Below, in pieces: positions 35,101-45,284 of a DNA stretch of 64,000 bases. A model generated the notes under the pieces. It had not been told where the DNA came from. It ran no database searches and saw only the letters and a program-made list of their open reading frames with translations. Source of the stretch: Hypoxylon rubiginosum (Eukaryota > Ascomycota > Sordariomycetes > Xylariales > Hypoxylaceae); NCBI GenBank assembly GCA_902806565.1, contig CADCXA010000033.1, positions 186,001-250,000 on the forward strand, given 5' to 3'. Every line of letters begins with the position of its first letter. Within the stretch, counting starts at the first letter, position 1. Position numbers and translations under genes: made by a program.

Positions 35101-37528
35101 TAGCAATCGAGTCGCGGGGAGAAACTGAAGACGAACATGCGCGGTACATTGCCAAGGCTTATAACGCTGCTTTCGAGGCAGAATCTACGGAACTCGAGTA
35201 CATCGTCCGTGACGGCCGGCTTACGACGGGCAGGGTCGCCGAAGATGTCTCTGGTAACGAAACGCTCCAATCCCTGCTTTATCCACAGCTGCAGGATAAG
35301 CCCTTCTCCGAAGGCCCGGCTTTGAAACTAGCTGTCGGCGAGACGGGGACGTTAGACTCGCTGCAGCTGATAGAAGACGTCGCCCAACAGGCTGAGCTGC
35401 TTCCGCATGAGGTGGAAATCGAGGCCAAGTCCTGGGGTCTGAACTTCCGAGACGTGCTGTGTGCGCTTGGCCGTTTGGAAGATAACGAGCTGGGTGTCGA
35501 CTGCGCCGGTGTTGTGACTCGGGTGGGACCCGGCAGCAACGTCAAGCCAGGGGACCGCGTGGCTATGATTTCGATAGACTGTATGCGGACGCATCCGCGC
35601 GCTCTCGACCATGCCGTCCACAAGATTCCCGACGACCTGTCCTTCGAGGCTGCCGCGTCGATCCTGGTTCCTGGTATGACGGCCTATTATTCGATGATTG
35701 ACCTCGCCCGGGTGCGAAAGGGTGAGAAGGTCCTGATCCACTCGGCTGCCGGAAGCACGGGTCAGATGGCGATACGGATGGCCCAGATGAAAGGGGCCGA
35801 GGTGTTCGCGACCGTCGGATCCGAAGAAAAGCGGGAATTCCTTAAGGAGACTTTTGGCATCCCCGACGATCACATCTTCAACAGCCGGAATACCTCGTTT
35901 GCCCAAGGTGTACTACGCGTTACGAATGGGTACGGCGTCGATGTCGTGCTAAACTCCATCTCAGGAGACGGCTTGCGGGCGACCTGGGAGTGCATGGCCC
36001 CGTTCGGCCGATTTGTGGAGATCGGTGTGGTCGACATCAAGGCCAACTCTTCTCTGCCGATGGCGGGCTTCGCGAGAAACGTTAGCTACTCAGCGGTCGA
36101 CTTGCGATACGTCATTCTCAAAAACCCCGAGCTGACGTCGGAGCTTCTGAAAGCTACGATTGGTCTCCTGACCGAGGGTGCTGTCCAGCATCCTGGTCCA
36201 CTACACCTCTACCCGGTATCGAAGGCCGAACAGGCATTCCGATACCTTCAGGGTGGTAAGAACATCGGACGTATTATCCTTAATGTTGATCTATCCGATG
36301 TTGTTCCAGTAAGCACCTACCTACCTATAACGCAATACATGGAAGACCATTGAGCTAACCTGTTCCGTAGCAACTTCTCGTAGAGCGTCGATCGTGGACC
36401 TTTGACGCGAATGCATCATATGTAATCGCGGGAGGATCTGGCGGTCTAGGTCGGGCCATCATGAAATGGATGGCCGACAGAGGGGCCAAACACTTCATCG
36501 TGCCGTCAAGATCAGGAAGCTCGAAACCAGTGGTGGCACAGGTCATCTCGGAGTTGACAAAGCAAGGTGTCCATGTTGTCGCGCCCAAGTGCGACGTGTC
36601 TTCTGCCGAATCGCTCGCTAAGGTGCTTGAAGAGTGCTCTCGCACGATGCCGCCCGTCAAGGGATGTATCAATGCAGCTATGGTCCTCCAAGACGCCGTA
36701 TTCGATAACATGACTTATGCGCAGTGGGATCTCACGATGAAGTCAAAGGTCGACTCGGCCCTAAACTTGCACGAGCTGTTGCCGAAGGGCCTCGATTTCT
36801 TTATCCTTCTCTCTTCCCTTAACGGCGTCTGCGGTGCCCTCGCGCAATCCAATTATGCAGGTGGTTGCTCGTTCCAAGATGCCCTCGCCCGATACCGCGT
36901 TGCGCACGGTCAGAAGGGCGTCTCGATCGATATCGGGTGGATGCGAAACATCGGCATCGTCGCGGAGACGCAGGCGTACCAGCGCCAGCGGAAGAGCTGG
37001 GACGACATGCAGAAGATCGACGACACCGAGCTGCTCGCCCTTCTGACCGTGCTATGCGACCCCTCGGCGCCGCTCCCGTCGCAGACCGGCAGCCAGGTGC
37101 TCTTCGGTCTGCGCACGCCGGCCGACTTCCTCGTCAAGGGCCAGACGCCCCCCTCGCTGCTGACGCGGCCGCTGTTCGCCGCGTTCTCCCACATAGTCGG
37201 GGAGGCCAAGAGCGCCTCCAAGGACGCGGGCGTGGACCTCGCGGCGGCCTTCAGAGAGGCGGCGGACACCGGCGATCGCATCCAGATTGTTATCCAGGCG
37301 CTGACCCAGAAATTGGCGCGTTCCATGGCGATCTCGCCCGATGATGTGGAGCTGAACAAGCCACTATCCAGCTACGGCGTCGACTCGCTGATGGCGGTCG
37401 AGCTGCGGAACTGGATCGGCAGGGATTTCCAGGCCACCGTCGCCGTCTTCGACATCATGGGAAATGTGCCCGTCTCGGCCATCGGAGACCTAGTAGTATC
37501 GAAAAGTACGGTTGGAAAGACGCAGTAG
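29153..37528 (+). CDS. highly reducing type I polyketide synthase (KS-AT-DH-MT-ER-KR-ACP)
   Basis: Nine exons (29153-29317, 29372-29516, 29596-29864, 29930-30272, 30326-30416, 30478-30548, 30625-30710, 30762-36308, 36371-37528) encode about 2,624 aa. KS spans about 3-425, with Cys172 (DSACSSSL), His307 (EAHGTGT) and His347 (ANIGHLEG). An Asn-Gly-rich linker is at about 447-547. AT is at about 630-950, with Ser723 in GHSSGE. DH has His1061 in [10 protein letters not shown] and Asp1249 in HPVVLDSAF. The C-methyltransferase has LEVGAGTGG near 1520. ER is at about 1890-2210, with [13 protein letters not shown] is at about 2255-2440, with GGSGGLGR and the NYAGG tyrosine. ACP has Ser2578 in GVDSLMA. 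Every catalytic residue checked is present. There is no thioesterase, reductase or condensation domain, so release must be in trans. Expected chemistry is an iteratively built, reduced, alpha-methylated chain made in the cytosol. Confidence 0.96.
30930..31230 (+). repeat. Asn-Gly-rich repeat region inside the synthase
   Basis: Codes for TNG/ING/ANG triplets between KS and AT. Two related blocks of about 30 residues, both containing SH..., TNGK.NG and GNGVK or SNGVK, flank three perfect copies of an 18-nt unit (AATGGAATTAACGGGGCC at 31053-31070, 31071-31088, 31089-31106). The frame is kept throughout, so length changes in steps of six residues are tolerated. It probably acts as a flexible linker. 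Confidence 0.9.
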
Positions 37529-38257
37529 TGTATGAGGGGAATGAGATTATGAATTTTTGGAACTGGATGTGTGTTTTGTATGTTTTGTGTGGGTTTTTTT
37601 TCTTTTGTTCGTTTACGAAGACTTACGATATTTCATGTTTTTTATTATTAAAATGTATCAGACTTGATCAGTCGCTACCGCTTCAAAACTATGCATTTTT
37701 GATATGATACTATCCAACACTATCCTATGCTAGTATTGTGGGTGCAGTTCGCCAATTACTTTCGACGCTCCCGGGTGTGACTTTAGGCGGACCCGCGGGC
37801 ACTGAGACTAGACTGATGCCTGTATGCTTCCATATTAGGCAAGTCGTCCTCTTATTCGGCGTTCTAATTGGTGTAATCCTGGTTACGCCAACAAAGTGTG
37901 CCACGCTGTCGGGAAACTCGGGGTTCGACATGGCTTATGTCTTAACTCTTATTATTCAACTGTCACTACCTGATAATCAGCCCCCGCTCCCCTGGCAACA
38001 GTTGACGAACTTCCCTGAAAACGATTCCCATTACTACAACTAATCGCTAATCGGCATCTAATATAAAGTACCTAGGTAGCCTAGCGAAATACTTTCCAGG
38101 TACAGACTTAGAACCTCAATAGGTACTGCATCAAAAGGAAGGTACAAAGGCTACAGACACTTTAGCGAAATCACAGAGCCCTCCCACAACAAAAGAAAAA
38201 AAGTTTCTCCAACACTTTATATCCCACTCGCCCACTTTCGACCACAATACGCGAACA
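37529..38257. other. intergenic region
   Basis: Holds the 3' UTR of the synthase (T-rich, 37590-37650) and the promoter of the next gene. A 101-codon frame at 37738-38043 has no family features. An AAGTACCTAGGTAGCCTAG palindromic word lies near 38065. Confidence 0.45.
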
Positions 38258-39055
38258 ATGGCCGATTCATCACCAGGCTTGCCTGCAGCTATACGAGCCG
38301 CCAAGCAAGCCAACACACAACCGACGCTCCTAACTCTTCCCCTTGAGATACGACAGATCATCTACAAGGAATGCATAACCGGGCTCTCCCATCTCTATTC
38401 AGGCGTCATCACACGCAGGAGAAATACGATAAGAGACTGCACTTTGGCGTTTCTTGACGGGACTTCCTCTAACCCTATCTGCTTTCCAACCAAGCTGCTT
38501 CTTACATGCAGTCAAATCCATGACGAGGTTGCTTCTATCGTATACAGGAGATTCATGGTCCAACTTGGTTATGAACTATACCCCAAATGGAACGCATTAT
38601 TTCGTCAAATTGGCCCACGATATGGCTCCCTCATTCAGGATTTAAGTCTCAGGTACACCTACCAACTTCCAAGTCCTAATGGAAGATGCACCCGACTTCT
38701 CGAACAGCTATCTTGTGCCAAGGTTAATCCGAAATACCTGAAAGTACGATTCGTGCCCCACTTACTTATGGTTTCTCGTCCTACCAAGGAGTTCGCGGTA
38801 TTTTTCATAAGCTTGACCTACTGTCTTGAGACAGTCCAAAGACTCCAGCTCGGGGGTGGAATACCTCCGCTCTGGGTGTTCTATCTCCGAAAGAGATTCG
38901 GGTTCATCGTTAAACGCTACCGCCCCAAGCAGGTACTACGTTTTCCAACGTTTAGCCGCTGGGAGTTGATCAATCCGAAGGTCTTCGATCCTGATACCGA
39001 TCTTCAACACTTCCGCCAGTCTGGATCGATCGAGGGAATCTACGATGAGGTTTAG
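38258..39055 (+). CDS. 2EXR/F-box-like protein
   Basis: A single exon of 265 aa. Residues about 22-60 read LLTLPLEIRQIIYKECI, the start of the fungal 2EXR/F-box-like module that opens many lineage-specific proteins. It is followed by LLLTCSQIHDEVASIVYRRF, the second conserved element of that module. The rest has no known domain. Proteins of this type are abundant in Pezizomycotina and largely uncharacterised. Compared with canonical F-box proteins there is no LRR or WD region, so a ubiquitin-ligase role should not be assumed. The ATG at 38258 is the first in frame. Confidence 0.8.
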   Translation: MADSSPGLPAAIRAAKQANTQPTLLTLPLEIRQIIYKECITGLSHLYSGVITRRRNTIRDCTLAFLDGTSSNPICFPTKLLLTCSQIHDEVASIVYRRFMVQLGYELYPKWNALFRQIGPRYGSLIQDLSLRYTYQLPSPNGRCTRLLEQLSCAKVNPKYLKVRFVPHLLMVSRPTKEFAVFFISLTYCLETVQRLQLGGGIPPLWVFYLRKRFGFIVKRYRPKQVLRFPTFSRWELINPKVFDPDTDLQHFRQSGSIEGIYDEV

Positions 39056-39546
39056 GGTGCGGGGGAAGGCAACTGGAAGCAATATGAATGAGCGGACAGG
39101 AGGGGCACGACGTTGCCAATCGACTACATGTACAAACAGAATCCGCATAGCTGTATCGCTTTCGACGTGCGCTCTACTGTATGTCAGTTAGGTAGTCAAC
39201 TTGGGGTCAACTTGGGGTCAACTTGGCGACGCAAACGCGAATAACGCGACATGAACTCGCGTTTCGTTCATGACTCGCTATTAGAATTAATGACAGACAA
39301 AAGAAGATACTATGTAACTATCGAGGCATGACTGACGTCACCTTGCCGCTCCCAAATTGAAACGTCCTTCGTCAGCTTGTATATCTCGTTCGCAACACCG
39401 TTTATCATCGCCTATACAAAGGCACCTAAAAGCTTTCAATCGTGCTTTGGATATTACCTGCCGGCCTAGGTTTCTTCTAATACATCCCAACAGCCGAGAC
39501 AACTTCTCCGGGTGTACGTACGCGAACGCATCCATCAACCCCCACG
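39056..39546. other. intergenic region with an 11-bp tandem repeat
   Basis: Contains the repeat at 39195-39227 and the promoter of the DUF1772 gene. No gene was recognised. Confidence 0.5.
39195..39227. repeat. 11-bp tandem repeat, three copies
   Basis: GTCAACTTGGG at 39195-39205 and 39206-39216. A third copy at 39217-39227 differs at its last base. Non-coding. Confidence 0.9.
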
Positions 39547-40068
39547 ATGTCGAGTCCCCCGCCCCCATCCCTCCGCGCACTCCAAGCGGCCAGCATCGCG
39601 ATCCTCACGAGCACGGCGGGCCTCAGCGCGAGCCTCTCCTTCTTCGTGATCCCGCGGCTTCTCGAGTCGCCCACGCCGGTACTGATCCGGCAGTTCTCCC
39701 ACATGCTCTCGGCGGCCCACGCCGCCCTACCGCTGCCGCTCGTCCTGCCGAGCCTCCTGCACGCGTACCTCGCGTACCGGCTGCCGGGCCGGGCGCGCCT
39801 CCTGTACGCGGCCGCCGCGGCGCTGACGCTCAGCGCGCTGCCGTACACGAGCGCCGTCATGATGCCCATCAACCGCAAGATGCTGGCCAAGGCGCGGGCC
39901 GTCGAGGCCGCGGGCGCGGGCGCGGGCGATGTGCTGGTGGAGGAGATCACGGCGGACGAGGCGGAGACGGCGCATGCGCTGGCCGACTCGTGGGCGCTGC
40001 GGAACTTGTACAGACCCGCTGTGGCGTTTGCTGCGGGTGCTATTGGGCTGTATGCTGCACTTTCGTGA
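39547..40068 (+). CDS. DUF1772 (anthrone-oxygenase-like) membrane protein
   Basis: A single exon of 173 aa with four hydrophobic helices (about 10-30, 55-75, 85-105, 150-170). It has the family's landmark polar elements: SLSFFVIPRLLES near the first helix, PYTSAVMMPINRKML after the third and SWALRNLYRP before the last. DUF1772 includes the anthrone oxygenases of aromatic polyketide clusters, as well as many proteins of unknown role. The neighbouring synthase is highly reducing and would not make an anthrone, so cluster membership is doubtful. Third codon positions are almost all G or C, unlike the synthase. Confidence 0.82.
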   Translation: MSSPPPPSLRALQAASIAILTSTAGLSASLSFFVIPRLLESPTPVLIRQFSHMLSAAHAALPLPLVLPSLLHAYLAYRLPGRARLLYAAAAALTLSALPYTSAVMMPINRKMLAKARAVEAAGAGAGDVLVEEITADEAETAHALADSWALRNLYRPAVAFAAGAIGLYAALS

Positions 40069-40980
40069 GGGACGGACTGTCTCGTTCTAGCCGCATTTTC
40101 GGTGTACTTAGTGGGAAGTCCTAGGAAACGTAGGGGTGTGTTTGTGCGACAGAAGCAGACACCCTTTTAGTTACGTTGCCGCTCGTATACGCTATTGAGC
40201 TCTTGGGGGATGCAGTTTGTGTCAGGCATATCAAAGGATGACTCTAATACTAGCAGCTAGTATGGTTTATATATGATTCGAAACTACATTTTGAACTACT
40301 TCACGATCTGCCGTATCAGTTGAGGAGATATTTCTGGAAAAGACGGCGAGATGTTAAAGTCTATCTCATACCTCCTCCACCTATGTACCCAAGGTATTTT
40401 GGGTCAGGTTCCCCGACATTGCTTTTATAAACGTGGCTTCAGCCGTTCAGGCGGTTTCACATTAGCGCGCTGCCCCCTAACGCCACTGATACTTCTTTGC
40501 GTGAGCGTATCGATTCAGTGTGCATGAAGAAGTTCAAGGTATCCAGTGAGGTAGGGAACGAATAGGGGTAGTGCGCGGTTTCAAACGAGACAGAGCTGAA
40601 CCACTGAAGATTTATCCTTGAGATGTCCTTTGATTATACAAGCATTGGATTCGCGTAGGTTTAGAGATAGAGTAAGGCTTAAGGCTTATACCTCGAAGGA
40701 GAAAGGCAGAAGCTGTGTAGGGGCCAGGCTCTGGCTTCCTCAATCAGGGGTCTTTAGAAGCCACAACCTAGCACTTCCTGCACGCCGCATTTAGAAACTA
40801 GAGGCTAGATGCTATTACTAAATTAGCCACCGATACTCCTAGTTCTACCTACTCCCCTTAGGAGAGCTGACCGTTCCTTTCCGGTTGTTCTCCCCCGATC
40901 AAAAACCCTCCTTTTTCCAGCCATTCGAAAGCGTCCTCTACATTCTTCTGCTCTCTGCAAGTCACTACTATCTGCTAAAG
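40069..40980. other. intergenic region
   Basis: About 0.9 kb upstream of the NLR gene. Nothing recognisable apart from a pyrimidine-rich stretch just before the ATG (40880-40920). Confidence 0.5.
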
Positions 40981-43900
40981 ATGCCCTCTTCAGTCATGAT
41001 CCAAAGCCTCGTTACTGGCCAGAATACTGGCGGAAGCTTGGAGCCACCCGATCGCACCGGGCTCTGTCTCTTGTCACTGGATGGCGGGGGCGTTCGGGGG
41101 CTATCATCACTCTACATCCTCAAAGGGTTAATGTCCAGACTCAATCACGAGCGCAGCCAGCGCGGACTGGAAGCTGTAAAGCCATGCGAGGTTTTCGATA
41201 TGATAGGAGGAACAAGCACAGGAGGGTAAGATAGAGAATATAAGCCCAATGTCTCGAAGAGCAAACTGACGCGATTGGGAACGCTAGCTTAATAGCAATA
41301 ATGCTCGGTCGCCTTCAAATGGACGTTGATGAGTGCATTCGGGAATACAGCGAATTAACCAAGGCTGTATTTTCCGAAAAACTCCACTCATGGCAATCAA
41401 GTATATGGGCCACAGTTCAGCCGCTGTTCGACTCGAAGAAGCTTCGGGCTGCAATCGAAAAGGTCGTCGCAAAGAACGGACAATCATCAGAAACTCCCTT
41501 CAACGACCACGATTCCGATAGGTGCAAAGTGTGCGTAATATTCCACGATTCAACGTTGCTTTTAGGCCGCGAAGTGCTAATGTTAGCGTAGGTTTGTGTG
41601 CGCTATCGCGAAAGATTTGTACAGTATCAAACGACTCAGAAGCTATGATGTCCCTGGAGAGGACCATGTACCCGTAACGATCACGGAAGCTGCGCTGGCT
41701 ACCTCAGCTGCAACGGGATATTTCGACCCCATCACGTTCGATGATCGCACGTGGATCGACGGCGCACTAGGCCAAAATAACCCCGTTCGTCTAGTCGAGC
41801 GTGAAGCATCTGATCTGTGGTGCCCCGAAACGGGAGAGCTTCAACCCTTGGTCAAGTGTTTCGTCTCTATAGGCACGGGCGATCCAGGGAAGAAGCCTGT
41901 CGGGGACGATATAAAGAAGTTATTCGATACTTTGAAGTCTATAGCGACCGAGACCGAGACTACGGCAGCCGGATTTCTTTCCACGTGGCGAGCTCATTAC
42001 GATCAGAGACGATACTTCCGTTTCAATGTGGCACAGGGGCTCCAGGAAGTGGGACTAGCAGAATGGGATCGAAAGGGAGTAATTAAAGAGGCAACTGAGT
42101 CGTATCTCGATGGTCAAGAGCAGAAGTTTTCATTGAGATATTGTGCCAAGAACTTGGCTACTGAACAGTGTATGTAGAGTCCATTAGATTTCTCCTAGGT
42201 CCTGCTAGTTTTCAAAGCTAATAGTATCAAGATCAAGACGGATCTAAGGGAAGAGCCCGAGAGACAAGCCTCGATGCCGTAATGCCATTATTATATAACC
42301 ATAACCGATTGAACAACCGCTATATCGGCCGAACCGAGAGATTGGAAACGATTCATACACTGTTCAGCCATTCCCGAAACGTCGTGGAGAGGGTGGCAGT
42401 GTACGGCCTCAAGGGAATAGGCAAAACAGCCTTGGCCCGAGAGTATGCGAGGATATGGAAATCAGAGTACTATCCAGATGGTACTGTATATGTATATTCC
42501 GCAACGGATTCGACGGTGTTCGCCAGCGAATACGGTTCAATATGCAACCCCCCGGATGTCGATACTACCAAGAAATGGCTTGCGGATAGGGCTAGGCGGC
42601 ACAAGTGGCTGTTAATTGTCGACAACATCGTCGGTGAAAGTGCTCAAGAGATCGATAACTATCTGCCATCTACTAGTGAGAGAAGAGAAGATGATACTGG
42701 TGTTGGCCATATCTTATTCACTACCGTTTCGGAGGAGTGGGTGTTGAAATGGCTGACGACAAAAGAGAATTCTCTTCAATTGGGCTATCTCAACTCTCAA
42801 GAAACAGAAGAGTTATTCCGATCAATATCGGGAGCCGAGGGAAGCGAGTGGACCAAAGTACTCGACGTGCTCCCTGGATATCCAATTTCCCTCTGTTTAA
42901 TTGGGAGTGCGGTGGCAATCGATAAAATGCCCCCCGACCAAGTTGAGCAGGCTCTTAAGGACCCTGCCACCAAGGTAACGACCGAAAACATCTTTTATCA
43001 AGTTATAAACCACCGCTGACCCTAAGTCACCATCTCTTCTAGATCAGCTACCATAATCGGGACCCAAAGGATGTGGCGTTCTTCGACACAGTCATAGGAA
43101 ATATAGACGAGAACGAAGAAGCAAGGTCGAGGGATCTAAATTTTCTCACCATCCTCTCTTATCTCCACACCACTGCCTTGGATCTCCGACTTCTAATCGA
43201 CTGCGACCCTCACGGTATCACGGACTTTGGAATGGCGGTCTACCTTAACCCATTCCATGTCCAGAATGCAATTCGGTCTCCACTCCTCGTCTGCAATGCA
43301 ATTCGGAAGGCGAGGCGTCAACTTCAAGACATCTTGCCAGAGCCGTGCTCAGCGGCGCAACTGGCAAATAAGGCAGCAAGATATGCCAACAAGTCTCTTC
43401 TGCAGTTGCAACGTGGGGAAGAAAATCAGATGATGATCACTATTCCCGACATATTCCAAGATCTTCTACGCTCTAAAGCATTTAAACAGAACTTGAGTGG
43501 AGAAAGGGAGTTCTTTACCCTCAGCATAGTCCTTGCTAGGGAAATCGGGCGGAAGCTAGATTGGCAACAACCCACTCTAGGAGATAACTTCGCGTCCGTG
43601 GTTAGTTCCTTGATGAGATTCGCTCACCTAGCAACTAAGAGCTGGGAACATTTCTGGATAGCTGAGCTGAACTATTGGGCTGCAAAACATGCTTATGATC
43701 GAATGCGGACTGAACAAGCTTGCAAGCACTACGAATGGGCTGAAGAGCATTGGTCCCACTCGCACCAACTAAGGACTTCGCGTGAAATTTACTGGGTCAT
43801 GGGCTACGGCAGGGCTCTTGCCGAGGAGGGAGACTATGACAAGGCAGAAATGCAGTTTCGAAAGGCTTCTAGATGGCTCCGGATCATCGAAGGCAAATTT

Positions 43901-44962
43901 TCTTCGAACACAATCCACGCAAAAGTAATGATGCTTCGTGTGGCTCAGATGCGAGGATACGAGAAGCAAGCAGACGATGTCTACATCAGAAGGACGCTTC
44001 TGTCTTATGATGCCCCGTATCGGACACATAAAATTACTCACGGAGACTGGAGCGGCATTAACATGTATCTTGGCTACAACCTTCAGAACCAAAATCGATA
44101 TCACGAAGCAATGGAGGTCTACTTGATATCCATTACGAAGATGCTGGATGAATACAACGGTCTCGATACCAGGGTCCAATCTACGATCTACAATACCCTA
44201 TGTACGGCCTATAGAGTCAAATTGTACCTTGAAGGATACCATAAAGGTGCCGAATTATTGACTTCCGTTATTGAAGGAACAGCAACTATCAGGAGCTTGG
44301 CATCCATCCTCAACATACCGGTTAATAATCACCTTAAAGAGCCTGTACGTAGACAGACATCCGCTAGGACACGGTTCGCGTCACAAGTAACTTTGGCAAT
44401 GTATCTTGCTCAACAGGGAAGAATGGAAGCAGCTGAGACTTCCCTGCTTGATATACCACGTGACGGCCTTGGCCGATATGTGACGTTGAGTCTACAAGGA
44501 TTCATCGCCATGATCCGAATTTTTCGGAACGACTTTGAACAAGCAGAAAGAGATTTCATTTGGCTTTGTGAACAATTCAGGAAAATATACACATCGCGAG
44601 GATGGTGGCCACGAACTGCACTACGCGTCCACGAAGGATTGGCCTTTGTGAAAGGGATGCAGAACAAGCCAGGGGCAACCGAAGAATACCTCTCGGTAAT
44701 CGAACTATCGAGGAAGCATCTTGGCAAAGACCACCCGAAGCTGTTTATAATGTATTACAACTTCGCCACGGTTCTTAAACACCAAGGCGACGTCCGCGGA
44801 GCCTCAGAATGGTTTGCCAAGGCAGCCAGTGGTACAAGCAGAGTTGTCGGTCCAGAACATACTGACACATTTCATTCGATCAATGCATTAAATGCACTGC
44901 CGACGAGATTGGGGCTATACACAGAACAGATGCTGGAATTCAGGTCAAAAATGAACCTGTGA
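40981..44962 (+). CDS. NOD-like receptor: patatin phospholipase, NB-ARC, TPR
   Basis: Five exons, 40981-41225, 41288-41530, 41592-42169, about 42238-42974 and 43043-44962, encode about 1,240 aa. The patatin domain (about 28-350) has the oxyanion loop DGGGVRG at 34, the nucleophile Ser79 in GTSTGG and Asp219 in IDGALGQNN, so it looks catalytically complete. The NB-ARC domain starts near 385, with a P-loop GLKGIGKT at 412-419, Walker B KWLLIVDNI and the later GYPISLCLIGSA. The last 500 residues contain degenerate TPR helices (GDYDKAEMQFRKASRW, GDVRGASEWFAKAASG). This architecture is one of the common fungal NLR types, thought to act in non-self recognition, with lipid hydrolysis as effector. 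The acceptor of intron 3 could also be at 42232 (two residues more). The donor at 42975 was chosen because the alternative leaves a 42-nt intron. Confidence 0.9.
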
Positions 44963-45054
44963 AGGAAAAGAAACTGTTGCGTAAAGGGGCTCGGAGTGAA
45001 GACTCGAAAAAGGGGCTGGAAATAATTGTGGAAGGGAAGAAAAAGAAAACATAT

Positions 45055-45133
45055 TGCCCCCAGCTGGAATCGAACCAGCGATCTTTGCATGTCGAGATAC
45101 GAGTGCAACGCGTTACCACTTTGCTATAAGGGC
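45055..45133 (-). tRNA. tRNA-Thr (anticodon CGT) with a 7-nt intron
   Basis: Reading the minus strand, the acceptor arms GCCCTTA and TGGGGGC pair, followed by discriminator A. The T-arm GCTGG-TTCGATT-CCAGC is perfect and forms the B box. The A box reads TAGCAAAGTGG. The anticodon stem TTGCA/TGCAA closes on CTCGTA, then a 7-nt insert TCTCGAC (45097-45091), then A. The intron sits one base 3' of the anticodon, the canonical place. The D stem is weak. No CCA is encoded. It lies between the NLR and the alpha-glucosidase genes. Confidence 0.87.
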
Positions 45134-45284
45134 TTTCGTCTCTTTTATTCGTATTCCTTTGAGTGGAGGTGGTACGTGACTCTACCGTTATAACGCATTG
45201 GTTCCGAAACGGGCCTGTCATTAATATACCTAACTCTATCATTACGGTTCTTTCACCGGCCTATTGTGATGGTGGAGGTATGCA

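Noticed and set aside
42970..43016. Stop codon at the end of NLR exon 4 as a true gene end
   Set aside because: A GTAACG donor at 42975 with a CTGAC branch site and TTCTAG acceptor makes a normal 68-nt intron and continues the TPR-containing frame.
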